From assembly GCA_019119745.1 (NCBI GenBank), contig DWWI01000095.1, positions 1-9,504 of the forward strand: 9,504 bases of DNA. Reading direction: 5' to 3'. The position numbers and the translations under genes are program-made. The DNA is from Candidatus Mediterraneibacter gallistercoris (GTDB lineage Bacteria; Bacillota_A; Clostridia; Lachnospirales; Lachnospiraceae). Below the pieces are notes generated by a model, which was not told the DNA's origin, did no database searches, and was given only the letters and a program-made list of their open reading frames with translations. How positions within the stretch are numbered: the stretch's first letter is position 1; every line of letters starts with the position of its first letter. Shown piece after piece: positions 1-7,250 of this stretch.

Positions 1-1
1 C

Positions 2-580
2 ATCCTGTTCTGCTCCATGTGTGCATGGTATATCAGCCGGGTAAATACAAAAGTGACAAAAACAATTTATATATTATGCCTGTTTGCCATGGTAGTACCG
101 TTCCAGATGGAGATGTACACACTTTCCAAGATCTCGAATATGCTTCACATGGGCAACCCGTGGGGAATTATCGTGATATATCTGGGCTTCGGCGCAGGTC
201 TTTCCGTCTTCATGTTTACAGGGTTTATGAAATCCATTCCGCTGGAGATTGAAGAAGCGGCTATGATCGACGGGTGCACGCCTCTCCAGACATATTTCCG
301 CGTTGTTATGCCGATTTCAAAACCGACCTGCGTGACAGTTGCTATCCTTCAGGCAATGTGGATCTGGAATGATTATCTCCTTCCGTCCCTTGTTCTGGAC
401 CAGAGAAAATACAAGACAGTTCCCATGGCGGTACAATATCTGAAAGGCGGTTACGGTTCTGTCGATATGGGGGCCATGATGGGAACCCTCGTGCTGGCGA
501 TCGTGCCGATCATCATTTTCTATCTCTTCTGTCAGAAATATATTATCGAAGGCGTGGTCGCAGGAGCTGTGAAGGGATAA
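2..580 (+). CDS. Carbohydrate ABC transporter permease, MalG type (5' end outside window)
   Basis: This is the C-terminal 192 residues of an inner-membrane permease that would pair with a second permease, an ATPase and a solute-binding protein to import a sugar or oligosaccharide. The frame is open from base 2, so the start lies upstream; MalG-family proteins are about 275 residues, so roughly 80 are missing. The sequence shows the EAA loop that docks the ATPase (EEAAMIDG, then a conserved Pro about ten residues later), flanked by hydrophobic segments. One carries the typical MWIWNDYLLPSLVL stretch, and the last runs into the usual C-terminus YIIEGVVAGAVKG. The stop TAA is at 578-580. Partner genes are presumably upstream. 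The substrate cannot be read from this fragment. The family call is firm; the sugar specificity is unknown. Confidence 0.93.
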   Translation: MLFCSMCAWYISRVNTKVTKTIYILCLFAMVVPFQMEMYTLSKISNMLHMGNPWGIIVIYLGFGAGLSVFMFTGFMKSIPLEIEEAAMIDGCTPLQTYFRVVMPISKPTCVTVAILQAMWIWNDYLLPSLVLDQRKYKTVPMAVQYLKGGYGSVDMGAMMGTLVLAIVPIIIFYLFCQKYIIEGVVAGAVKG

Positions 581-632
581 CAGAGCTGCGGTTCCGGAGC
601 CTGGCTTTATGAACATATGATTATAGCAGTGA

Positions 633-694
633 AGAGTAATCTCTGTATTGCGCGGCGGGATTGTCCGCCAGGCAGTGCAGAGATACTTTATTTT
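633..694 (+). terminator. Large stem-loop, probable terminator of the permease operon
   Basis: Bases 633-651 pair with 672-689 in a stem of about 18 pairs with one bulged A and a few G-T pairs. Inside it sits a perfect GGCGG/CCGCC hairpin (654-658 with 665-669) with a six-base loop. The right arm ends in a T-rich stretch (TTTATTTTC, 687-695). Its place 53 nt after the permease stop and just before a new promoter fits a Rho-independent terminator. The T-tract is interrupted, so partial readthrough into the regulator genes is possible. Confidence 0.6.
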
Positions 695-704
695 CGCCAG
701 CGGT

Positions 705-733
705 TATACTATAATTCATTTTGAAAAGGAGGG
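705..733 (+). promoter_or_regulatory. Candidate promoter and RBS of the response regulator operon
   Basis: A perfect -10 hexamer TATAAT lies at 710-715, overlapping a second candidate TATACT at 705-710. No good -35 is found 16-18 nt upstream; the best is a TTTATT-like stretch at 687-692. A start near 722 would give a leader of about 16 nt. The ribosome binding site AAAAGGAGGG (724-733) lies 4 nt before the ATG at 738 and is near-consensus, which fixes that start. The weak -35 suggests the promoter may depend on an activator, possibly the regulator itself; that is inference. Confidence 0.45.
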
Positions 734-737
734 CACA

Positions 738-2291
738 ATGCTTACAATTCTGATAGTAGATGATGAGAAACTGGAGAGAAACGGGATTAAATTTCTCCTG
801 AAACGGGAAAAAGAGGAATTCCGCATATTAGAGGCCGCAAACGGAAAGGATGCGCTCGGTGTTCTTGCGTCCAATCATGTTGATATCCTTTTCTCGGACA
901 TAAAGATGCCTTATATGAGCGGACTGGAGCTTGTCCGTCAGGTAAGGGAAACAGACAGGGATATGGAGATTGTCATTTTCAGCGGATATAATGATTTCTC
1001 TTATGCAAGGGAAGCCCTGCGCCATGGAGTGGTCGACTATGTCCTGAAGCCGGTGGATCCGGCAGAGTTCTCAAAAACGCTTTCAAGGGTGATCGGAAAT
1101 ATCAGGACCCGGCAGGCTGAGAGAGAACAGAGGGAACGTCAGAAAGATTATCTGATGAAATATTTTTTTATTGAGTATCTTTATACATCGAACACGGAGA
1201 ACGCAGACAAACTGGAAGAATTGATGTCAGGCGGCAGCTGTATCCTCAGCCGGTGCGTGCGTATGATCCTGGTGAGTGCGTCCAACGGTTTCTTTGAGAC
1301 AGACGAGGAACATTTCACCGGAGCCCTGAAAGATCAGATCCAGAGGGAGTTCTATTATGTCAATCTGAATTCCAATGAGTCTCTTCTGCTGTTTACGGAG
1401 ATGTATACGGATTACAGGGCTCTGGCAGATACGCTTCATCAGTTCTTCTGGCAGCAGTTTGATACGGACTGTTATTTTGCGGTCAGCGAACCGGTGGAGA
1501 GCTGGAGAGAGATGCCGGAAGAGTTCCGCAGACTGGAGAAACTTCTGGAAGAGCAGTTCTATCAGCCTGGCCGGCATATATTTTCAAGCGGGGAACCGGG
1601 AGAAAATACGCAGGATACGGCCGGAGAAGACTCCGAGATCATGGAACAGATCAGCAATGATATCAAATACAAAGACCTTGCGCATCTCAGACTGGATTTC
1701 GGAAGACTGGAGCATAAATACAGGGCAGGCGGGAAATTTTCGCAGATGTATGTCAAATTCGTGTTCTCCAGTATCCTGAAAGAGATCTACGAACAGATGG
1801 ATACGGCGGATGAGAAGATTCTTTCGAAAAAGGTGGACCGGCTTTACCATGGCAGGAAGATCGATGATGTGGTCGATATTGTCTCGGGAGCGGTTGAGGA
1901 GTTTGAAAAATATATGCAGGAGCAGCAGGACGGTTTCCGCGGGGAGATAACTACTGTAAAAAATTATATATACCATCATTACGGAGAGAAGGAGCTGGGA
2001 CCGGAGAAACTTGCCGCGCTGGTATATCTGTCTCCGGGATATCTCAGCGCGATTTTTAAGGAGGAGACGGGAGTTACGCTGAACCGCTTTGTCCGTGAAG
2101 TGAGGATGAATAAGGCGAAAGAACTTCTTGAGGATACAAATAAGAAAATCGCTCAGATCGCCAAAGAAGTAGGCTTTTCTAACAGCTCATACTTCTGCCG
2201 CAGTTTCCGGGAGTTCTTCGGGACTTCGCCGGAGTCCTGCAGAAAGGGAATGACAGATGAAGAATCTATACAGGAAGTTCAAGAATCTTAA
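738..2291 (+). CDS. Response regulator, receiver domain plus AraC-type HTH (YesN-like)
   Basis: This 517-residue cytoplasmic DNA-binding regulator is the likely phosphorylation partner of the kinase encoded next. The receiver domain (about 1-120) has the acidic pocket D8/D9, the phospho-acceptor D54 in LFSDIKMP, S82 and K104 in the KPVD motif. A long helical middle region (about 125-405) is typical of YesN-like proteins and has no recognised domain. The C-terminus (about 406-504) is a double HTH of the AraC family, with LSPGYLSAIFKEETG, IAQIAKEVGF and SYFCRSFREFFG. The frame is open further upstream from a TTG at 648, but that codon lies inside the terminator stem-loop and lacks an RBS. The ATG at 738 has a strong one and begins exactly at the receiver fold. 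YesN-type regulators commonly control neighbouring carbohydrate transport genes. The last 35 nt overlap the kinase gene, implying coupled translation. Confidence 0.96.
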   Translation: MLTILIVDDEKLERNGIKFLLKREKEEFRILEAANGKDALGVLASNHVDILFSDIKMPYMSGLELVRQVRETDRDMEIVIFSGYNDFSYAREALRHGVVDYVLKPVDPAEFSKTLSRVIGNIRTRQAEREQRERQKDYLMKYFFIEYLYTSNTENADKLEELMSGGSCILSRCVRMILVSASNGFFETDEEHFTGALKDQIQREFYYVNLNSNESLLLFTEMYTDYRALADTLHQFFWQQFDTDCYFAVSEPVESWREMPEEFRRLEKLLEEQFYQPGRHIFSSGEPGENTQDTAGEDSEIMEQISNDIKYKDLAHLRLDFGRLEHKYRAGGKFSQMYVKFVFSSILKEIYEQMDTADEKILSKKVDRLYHGRKIDDVVDIVSGAVEEFEKYMQEQQDGFRGEITTVKNYIYHHYGEKELGPEKLAALVYLSPGYLSAIFKEETGVTLNRFVREVRMNKAKELLEDTNKKIAQIAKEVGFSNSSYFCRSFREFFGTSPESCRKGMTDEESIQEVQES

Positions 2292-3951
2292 ATACCAGTA
2301 TAAACTTACCCTGCTTGTACTTGCGGCCGGACTGATCCCTGTGGTGATCATTGTGATCTATATGCAGAGCGGAATGCTGAGTATTCTCCATGAAAATGAA
2401 GTGGACAGTATGGAGAATACACTGGAGCAGTCGGTGGAGGCAATCGATAATCAGGAGATGATCTACGAGAACCTTGTAGACTACCTCTCCTATTCTCAGG
2501 ATCTCAGGTCAATCCTTTCGACAAAACCGGAATCGGATTACGAGGCTTATCTGGAATATGTCAATGTGGCGGATCCGCTGCTGCAGATGCCCCAGATCTA
2601 CCATAAAGAAATTAAAGAGATCACACTGTATTCAGAGAGTATTCAGGTGGCGCACGGAGATACGCTGATGCCTCTTTCCGAGGCGGAGAACCAGCCGTGG
2701 TATGCCGATATGGATGACAGCACGCTTCTGCAGTGGTCTGTGCGGCGCGGCGCCAGGCAGGAGATCACGGCCTGCAGGAAGTTCTATGATGATGACGTCA
2801 CGGCAGTTCTTGTTATGACGCTGGATTATCAGGCTGTGCTGGAGCCTTTTACAAGCCAGCTGCGGGATAATACGGGAGGAATCGTTCTGGACGCAGGAGG
2901 CAATGTGGTATATTCCAGTTATTCCATGGATGATAAATACACGCCCGCGCAGCCGGAGTCTGTGGACTATATTACAGAGAACTATACGTATTCTGTCCAG
3001 AGTATGGACGGAACGGGGTGGAGGTTTTATATATACCGTCCCTCGGAAGTGATTACGGAATCTGTGTGGATACTTATGGCAAGAAATATCCCGATCGTCA
3101 TTATCTGTATTATCCTTCTGGTGCTTGTCGGCTATGTGTTCTCGAGGAGAATGGTCTCCTGTCTGGAGCGCCTGACAGAAAATATGAACCAGATCCATCT
3201 GGGATTCCGAAAGGTGACGGTTACCAGCAATTCCAATGATGAAGTAGGCGTGCTCATCCGCTCTTTCCGCCGTATGATGGATCAGATCAACCATCTGATC
3301 TCGGAAGTATATGAGGGAAAGATCAAACTGCAGAACAGTGAGATGAAGGCGCTTCAGGCACAGATTAATCCTCATTTTCTCTATAATTCCCTGTCTATTA
3401 TCAACTGGAAAGCGCTTGAGGCAGGAGAGGATGAGATCAGTCAGGTGACGCTGGCATTGTCGACGTATTACCGGACGAGCCTGAACCGCGGTGAGACGAT
3501 GACAACAGTTGAAAATGAGATCAGCAATATAAGAGCTTATCTGAAAATACAGCTGGTCATGCATGATGACAGTTTTGCTGTAAAAGAAGAGGTCGATCCG
3601 GAAATATCCGGGTATGAGATTCCCAAGCTGATTCTTCAGCCTCTTGTGGAAAATGCCATCGACCATGGACTTGACATGTCGGAGAACGAGGAAAAGTGTC
3701 TGTACGTCGGGGCTGCCCAGGATGGTGATCTTCTTATATTTACAGTGCGGGACAACGGCGTCGGCATGGAGCAGGAAAAAGCGGATGAGATCCTTACATA
3801 CCAGTCTTCCGGCTATGGAATAAGAAATGTGTGCGAGAGGATACAGGTTCTGTATGGAGAAGCCGGAACGATGAAAGTGACGAGCAGCCCCGGTCAGGGG
3901 ACGGAAGTAAAGATCCGAATTCCGAAGAAAGCAGGAAAGAAAACACAATGA
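2257..3951 (+). CDS. Sensor histidine kinase, YesM type (His_kinase/HATPase)
   Basis: A 564-residue membrane sensor. TM1 is about residues 17-37, followed by an extracellular sensing region (about 38-268) resembling a Cache-type fold. TM2 is about 271-295 and a HAMP linker about 296-348. The His_kinase domain has the acceptor H373 in LQAQINPHFLYNSLS, the form used by the LytS/YesM group. The ATPase part shows the N box LVENAIDHG (N466), DNGVGM (D499) and GYGIRNV (about 519). All key residues are present, so the enzyme should be active. The ATG at 2257 lies inside the regulator gene after AGAAAGGGA (2241-2249). The stop overlaps the next start as ATGA, so regulator, kinase and binding protein are probably made from one message with coupled translation. 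The role inferred is detection of an extracellular sugar and phosphorylation of the preceding regulator; the ligand is unknown. Confidence 0.96.
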   Translation: MKNLYRKFKNLKYQYKLTLLVLAAGLIPVVIIVIYMQSGMLSILHENEVDSMENTLEQSVEAIDNQEMIYENLVDYLSYSQDLRSILSTKPESDYEAYLEYVNVADPLLQMPQIYHKEIKEITLYSESIQVAHGDTLMPLSEAENQPWYADMDDSTLLQWSVRRGARQEITACRKFYDDDVTAVLVMTLDYQAVLEPFTSQLRDNTGGIVLDAGGNVVYSSYSMDDKYTPAQPESVDYITENYTYSVQSMDGTGWRFYIYRPSEVITESVWILMARNIPIVIICIILLVLVGYVFSRRMVSCLERLTENMNQIHLGFRKVTVTSNSNDEVGVLIRSFRRMMDQINHLISEVYEGKIKLQNSEMKALQAQINPHFLYNSLSIINWKALEAGEDEISQVTLALSTYYRTSLNRGETMTTVENEISNIRAYLKIQLVMHDDSFAVKEEVDPEISGYEIPKLILQPLVENAIDHGLDMSENEEKCLYVGAAQDGDLLIFTVRDNGVGMEQEKADEILTYQSSGYGIRNVCERIQVLYGEAGTMKVTSSPGQGTEVKIRIPKKAGKKTQ

Positions 3952-5294
3952 AAAGACGAATTTTACAGTTTACAGCTCTGGCTGCCGCGCTGATATTTCT
4001 TTTTTCCGGCTGCTCCGGCAGTGTATCCGGACTGAACAGTGATGTGGCGGAAACAGGGAAAAGCTCAGAAAACGCAGGGACGGCAGATTCTGAATCAGTT
4101 CAGGCGGCGTGGGATGAGGCGGCACGTACGCCGCTGGGGAAATATCCGGATACTGTCGAGTACACTCTCGGAAAGATAGCGGGAGCCAATAATTCCAATC
4201 TGCCTGCCGGAGACACGTATGAAGATAATGCTTACACAAGGTATCTCAAAGAGGTTCTGAATATCCAGAATGTGGATATATTTGAACTTGAGGCGGGCGG
4301 CTCTTATGAGGAAGCTCTCGAGATGAGCATAGCCGACAGGTCAATTCCGGACGTGCTTGTGGTAAACGGCAGGGATAATCTGGAGAGACTGGTAAAAGCC
4401 GGGCTTATAGAAGACCTGACTCAGGTATATGAAGAGTGTACAACAGATGTGATCAAAGAAATGTATGACAGTTACGGCGATGATCTGCTGGGCTCCGCCA
4501 CATTTGACGGAAAGCGCTATGCCTTCCCAAATACAGCTATCGATGACGGTCATATGCTCCTCTGGCTTCGGTCCGACTGGATCAGAAAACTGGGGCTCGA
4601 AGAACCCCGGACAATGGATGAGGCAATGCAGATCATCAAAGCGTTTGTGGACAATGATATTGCCGGAGACGGGAAAACAGTGGGGCTGGCCTGCAGCACG
4701 GGGCTTATTGCAGGCTCCAGTGAGACCTACGGAGTGGACGGGATATTTACAAAGTTCGGCTCTGCTCCGGAAAAATGGATCCTTGACGACGATGGAAATG
4801 TGGTGTACGGATCGGTAACTCCCGAGACAAAAGAAGCCCTGAGATATCTGAATCAGCTGTATCAGGACGGGGTGCTTGATTCCCGTTTCCTTCTGCGCAA
4901 GACAGATAATATCGACGAGCTGCTCGTAAACGGATACTGCGGTGCTGCTTTCGGGCGCTGGTGGGCGCCGAATAATCCGCTGATCCTGTCTTACAGCGCG
5001 GATAACAGCGCCGAGTGGAAGCCGTATCTTTTCGCCGAGGATGTGACGGACGAACCGCAGACTTTTGAGTCGTATGATGAATGGATGTATGTAGTCGTGC
5101 GAAAAGGATATGAGCATCCGGAGATTGTCGGAAAATATGTGAGCGCTATTTTTGATTATTCCAGATATGAGGATGATCATTACGCATCAGAGGTAAATGA
5201 CTACTTCTCGATTAATGTGGATCCTACTGCAAGGCCTATGAATATCAATGTAGATTACATCGATGCTCTGTACCGCTGCGGTGACAATCTGTAG
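3948..5294 (+). CDS. Extracellular solute-binding lipoprotein, truncated by an in-frame amber codon
   Basis: A surface lipoprotein of the extracellular solute-binding family (LplA/LipO-like), read for 448 residues up to TAG at 5292-5294. The start is the ATG overlapping the kinase stop; an upstream extension in the same frame lies inside the kinase gene and lacks a signal peptide. Residues 1-21 form a lipoprotein signal (MKRR, hydrophobic core, FSGC) with C22 as lipidation site, then a Ser/Gly-rich linker. Family-like stretches include NAYTRYLKEVLNIQ, IPDVLVVNGRDN, LWLRSDWIRKLGLEEPRTMDEA and the GRWWAPN region. The same frame remains open from 5295 to 5654 with family-like sequence, so the intact gene would be 3948-5654 (568 codons plus stop). 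The truncated product lacks the C-terminal helices that close the two-lobed fold and may be unstable. Coupling to the kinase suggests a role in sensing as well as, or instead of, transport. Confidence 0.88.
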   Translation: MKRRILQFTALAAALIFLFSGCSGSVSGLNSDVAETGKSSENAGTADSESVQAAWDEAARTPLGKYPDTVEYTLGKIAGANNSNLPAGDTYEDNAYTRYLKEVLNIQNVDIFELEAGGSYEEALEMSIADRSIPDVLVVNGRDNLERLVKAGLIEDLTQVYEECTTDVIKEMYDSYGDDLLGSATFDGKRYAFPNTAIDDGHMLLWLRSDWIRKLGLEEPRTMDEAMQIIKAFVDNDIAGDGKTVGLACSTGLIAGSSETYGVDGIFTKFGSAPEKWILDDDGNVVYGSVTPETKEALRYLNQLYQDGVLDSRFLLRKTDNIDELLVNGYCGAAFGRWWAPNNPLILSYSADNSAEWKPYLFAEDVTDEPQTFESYDEWMYVVVRKGYEHPEIVGKYVSAIFDYSRYEDDHYASEVNDYFSINVDPTARPMNINVDYIDALYRCGDNL

Positions 5295-5654
5295 AAAGCG
5301 CTGAACGGCGAAATAAGTGTGACAGAGCTTTCCGGGCTTGAGAAATCATATTACAATACCTGCCGCTCTTTCCTGAACGGCAATCTGACCACTGCCAACG
5401 GATGGGCGGCGTATGCCTCCAGAATACAGGCGGTGGAAGTGCTGAACAATGCCGGGATCAGAGAGAAGCCGGCAATTCCCCTGAGTGCGGCAGAAAGTGA
5501 GATCCCGCAGAATCTGCAGGATCTGGAAACATCTGCTTTCCTGAAGATCATTGCAGGAGAAGAGCCGGTGGATTATTTTGACACCTTTGTACAGGAGTGG
5601 TATGCTGGCGGGGGAGAAGAACTGACGGAAAATGTGAGAAATTCCTATCAGTAA
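5295..5654 (+). pseudogene. C-terminal remnant of the solute-binding lipoprotein, in frame after the amber codon
   Basis: This is the same reading frame as the preceding lipoprotein, open for 119 codons to TAA at 5652-5654. The translation begins KALNGEISVTEL and ends with FVQEWYAGGGEELTENVRNSYQ, which resembles the usual C-terminal end of this binding-protein family (a long helical tail with an FxxEWxxxGG motif). Codon use and composition match the upstream part, and there is no frameshift. A GTG at 5319 could in principle restart translation, but no ribosome binding site precedes it and the piece has no signal peptide. The simplest reading is one point mutation, for example CAG to TAG, in an otherwise intact gene. 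Confidence 0.8.
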
Positions 5655-5681
5655 ATTTTGAAAGTTGTGAAAGGAGACGAC

Positions 5682-6224
5682 ATGGGATATTTTTATTTTA
5701 CACGTCACGGACAGACTGTATGGAATGTAGAAAATAAGATATGCGGAGCTACAGATATTGAACTGACAGAGCAGGGACATCATCAGGCGGAAGAGCTTGC
5801 CGGACGGATACTGCGGGAGGGCATTCATATAGATGAAATTATCTGTTCTCCCCTGATGCGCGCGGCGGACACAGCGAAACATATCTCGGAAATCACGGGA
5901 GTACCTATGAGGGTTGAGCCGAGACTGAAGGAGCAGAACTTCGGGAAATATGAATCCACACCGCGCAACGGGGAAGAATTTCAGCACGCCAAGACTTGTT
6001 TTGCCGACAGCTATGAGGGCGGGGAGTCCATGATCCGCTTCTGTCAGAGAATCTACAATCTGTTAGATGACGTCAGACAGGAAGCGGATGAGAAAGTCTA
6101 TCTCATGGTCGCCCACAATGGTGTCGCCAGAGCTGTTCAGTCCTATTTCACGGACATGACGAATGAAGAATTCGCCCGGTTTGGGATCAAAAACTGTGAA
6201 CTGAAGAAATATGAATTCAACTGA
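5682..6224 (+). CDS. Histidine phosphatase family protein (phosphoglycerate mutase-like)
   Basis: A 180-residue cytoplasmic enzyme of the histidine phosphatase superfamily, which forms a phosphohistidine during removal or transfer of phosphate. The N-terminal motif TRHGQTVWN supplies the catalytic H9 with R8. R60 (SPLMRAADTA) and E84 (KEQNFGKYES) fit the phosphate pocket and proton donor. H145 in VAHNGVARA is the second catalytic histidine. The length is typical of the short CobC/GpmB-like group, too short for a glycolytic dPGM. The ATG at 5682 follows AAGGAG (5671-5676) by 5 nt; the in-frame TTG at 5658 lacks such a site. It begins 27 nt after the lipoprotein stop with no terminator between, so it may be the last gene of the sensor operon. 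The substrate is unknown; a sugar phosphate would fit the neighbours, but that is inference. Confidence 0.93.
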   Translation: MGYFYFTRHGQTVWNVENKICGATDIELTEQGHHQAEELAGRILREGIHIDEIICSPLMRAADTAKHISEITGVPMRVEPRLKEQNFGKYESTPRNGEEFQHAKTCFADSYEGGESMIRFCQRIYNLLDDVRQEADEKVYLMVAHNGVARAVQSYFTDMTNEEFARFGIKNCELKKYEFN

Positions 6225-6226
6225 TG

Positions 6227-6264
6227 GCGTTACTTTAAAAGTGATGCGTATTCAGGATGTTTTT
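6227..6264 (+). terminator. Weak hairpin at the convergent gene ends
   Basis: GCGTTACT (6227-6234) pairs with AGTGATGC (6240-6247), 8 pairs including two G-T, around a five-base loop. A short T-run comes later, at 6260-6264, not directly after the stem. The hairpin forms properly only in + strand RNA, because the G-T pairs become A-C mismatches on the other strand. It overlaps the last codons of the acetyltransferase gene. It may be a weak terminator for the phosphatase message, but support is thin. Confidence 0.25.
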
Positions 6265-6502
6265 CGAACCATTTTACAGCGTAGGAGCAGGTGGGAACGG
6301 CTTTTAAGTTCCTCTGCTCCAGATTCTCTGCCAGCGCCTCCATCAGTTTTCCGGCGATCCCCTGGCCGCGCAGTGAAGCGTCTACAAAAGTATGGTTTAT
6401 ATCTACGGTTTCCTCATCAATATAGGGAAATGTGACTTCTGCGGTCATTTCTCCCTTCTCTGAATATAATGCAATCTGATTTTCCTTGTGTGTAAATTCC
6501 AT
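6230..6502 (-). CDS. Small GNAT-family N-acetyltransferase (COG2388/YjdJ-like)
   Basis: A 90-residue protein made only of the minimal GNAT fold of the COG2388 (NATD1-like) group, which usually has 90-100 residues. The acetyl-CoA pyrophosphate loop is RGQGIAG (residues 45-51). The family signature with a conserved Cys follows as PTCSYAVKWFEKHPEY (about 70-85). An early beta strand pair (MTAEVTFPYIDEETVDINHTFVD) matches the usual layout. The start ATG (6500-6502, read leftward) follows an AGAGGAAA ribosome binding site. It lies 37 nt after the GyrI-like gene and is probably the last gene of the minus-strand operon. Its stop is 5 nt from the stop of the convergent phosphatase gene. The acceptor substrate of this group is not established. 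Confidence 0.92.
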   Translation of the reverse strand: MEFTHKENQIALYSEKGEMTAEVTFPYIDEETVDINHTFVDASLRGQGIAGKLMEALAENLEQRNLKAVPTCSYAVKWFEKHPEYASLLK

Positions 6503-6523
6503 GATTCTCTTTTCCTCTCTAAC

Positions 6524-6555
6524 TTATTCCTTTGCGATTTTATTCCTTTGCGATT
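6524..6555. repeat. Exact 16-bp tandem duplication at the end of the GyrI-like gene
   Basis: The unit TTATTCCTTTGCGATT occurs twice head to tail (6524-6539 and 6540-6555). On the coding (minus) strand it covers the last codons and stop of the GyrI-like gene (IAKE-stop), then repeats them in the intergenic gap. The protein is unchanged because translation stops in the first coding copy. The extra copy adds an AAAGGAAT stretch before the acetyltransferase gene, too far away to be its main RBS. It looks like a small slippage duplication. Confidence 0.9.
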
Positions 6556-7175
6556 GGCAGCCGGATCACGGTGCGCAGTTTCTCGGGAGCAGTCCTTCTG
6601 GGATCGCTCAGATAGATTTCGTGGTGCATACGGTGCCCGGAAAAATCTGTTTTATATCCCTTCTCTTTGAGAAAGACTTCTATGTTTTTTATTGTCTCCG
6701 GTTCGTCATTGTAACTCCCTATATGCATACATTGTGCACATGAGCCTTCATGATATGTGAAGAATTCTGCTTTGGAGAAATCGGTTTTCTTTTTCTCGGA
6801 CGCTTCCCGGACTGCCCAGTCAAACACTTCTCTGGTGACAAATTCCGGCAGCCGGATCATGGAGACCCAGCGGAAATCATCTTTACGGGAGTAGTCGATG
6901 CCTGTTTCGGAACCTTCCTGATACCAGAGCCCTTCCAGAGGCGGCACTACGTAGGGAAAATATCCCTCGATCTTATGATTCCCTTTATAACTCATTTTTA
7001 TGGTAAATGCAATCCCATAGAGCAGTCCCATTGCCGTCTTGTATTCTCCATCCGGTTCGTTCGGATTCCCTTTTCCCCTTACGGCTACATAATTCATTTC
7101 CGGAATGTCTACGATACCGGGCTTTTTCGGCGGCAGATAAAATTCTTTATATTCCTTTTTGTAATCGAATGCCAT
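6540..7175 (-). CDS. GyrI-like domain protein (COG4832 type)
   Basis: A 211-residue cytoplasmic protein of the GyrI-like small-molecule-binding family, in the long form without an HTH domain. Typical features are the opening FDYKKEYKEFYLPPKKPGIVDIPEMNYVAVRGKGNPN, the segment MGLLYGIAFTIKM, and YFPYVVPPLEGLWYQ. A central part follows with WVSMIRLPEFVT, and the protein ends at LPIAKE. Length agrees with the family (about 200-215). Members of the wider GyrI/SbmC superfamily bind small ligands or toxins, and some have been described as hydrolases of cyclopropane-bearing genotoxins; nothing here proves either for this protein. The start ATG (7173-7175) has AAAGGAG 6 nt upstream. It is the third gene of the WYL-led operon. 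Function remains unassigned. Confidence 0.92.
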   Translation of the reverse strand: MAFDYKKEYKEFYLPPKKPGIVDIPEMNYVAVRGKGNPNEPDGEYKTAMGLLYGIAFTIKMSYKGNHKIEGYFPYVVPPLEGLWYQEGSETGIDYSRKDDFRWVSMIRLPEFVTREVFDWAVREASEKKKTDFSKAEFFTYHEGSCAQCMHIGSYNDEPETIKNIEVFLKEKGYKTDFSGHRMHHEIYLSDPRRTAPEKLRTVIRLPIAKE

Positions 7176-7213
7176 ATGGTGCTCCTTTCTGGTCGTGTTT
7201 ATTTTTGAACCTT

Positions 7214-7242
7214 CGGATTTCCTTTTTAAGGAAAGGCCTCCG
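7214..7242. other. Intergenic hairpin between the YjbR-DUF3795 and GyrI-like genes
   Basis: TTTCCTT (7218-7224) pairs perfectly with AAGGAAA (7228-7234) around a three-base loop. The stem can be extended by CGGA (7214-7217) with TCCG (7239-7242) across a four-base bulge. There is no T-run after it on the transcribed minus strand, so a classic terminator is unlikely. It may be a processing or attenuation structure in the 75-nt gap, or chance. Confidence 0.35.
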
Positions 7243-7250
7243 GATTGTTG

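Noticed and set aside
648..737. Upstream in-frame extension of the response regulator from a TTG codon
   Set aside because: It falls inside the terminator stem-loop and promoter, has no RBS, and the receiver domain begins exactly at the ATG at 738 with a strong RBS.
3831..3947. Upstream in-frame extension of the lipoprotein gene
   Set aside because: It lies within the kinase gene, and the lipoprotein signal peptide begins at the ATG at 3948.
2632..3948. 438-codon open frame on the minus strand opposite the kinase gene
   Set aside because: It is a shadow of the kinase gene: composition is rich in His, Arg and Ile, with no recognisable domain and no RBS.
4341..5180. 279-codon minus-strand open frame opposite the lipoprotein gene
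   Set aside because: It is antisense shadow of a clear coding gene, with no family-like sequence.
5292..5294. Amber codon as pyrrolysine or programmed readthrough site
   Set aside because: Solute-binding lipoproteins are not known pyrrolysine proteins and no supporting element is visible; a point mutation is simpler.
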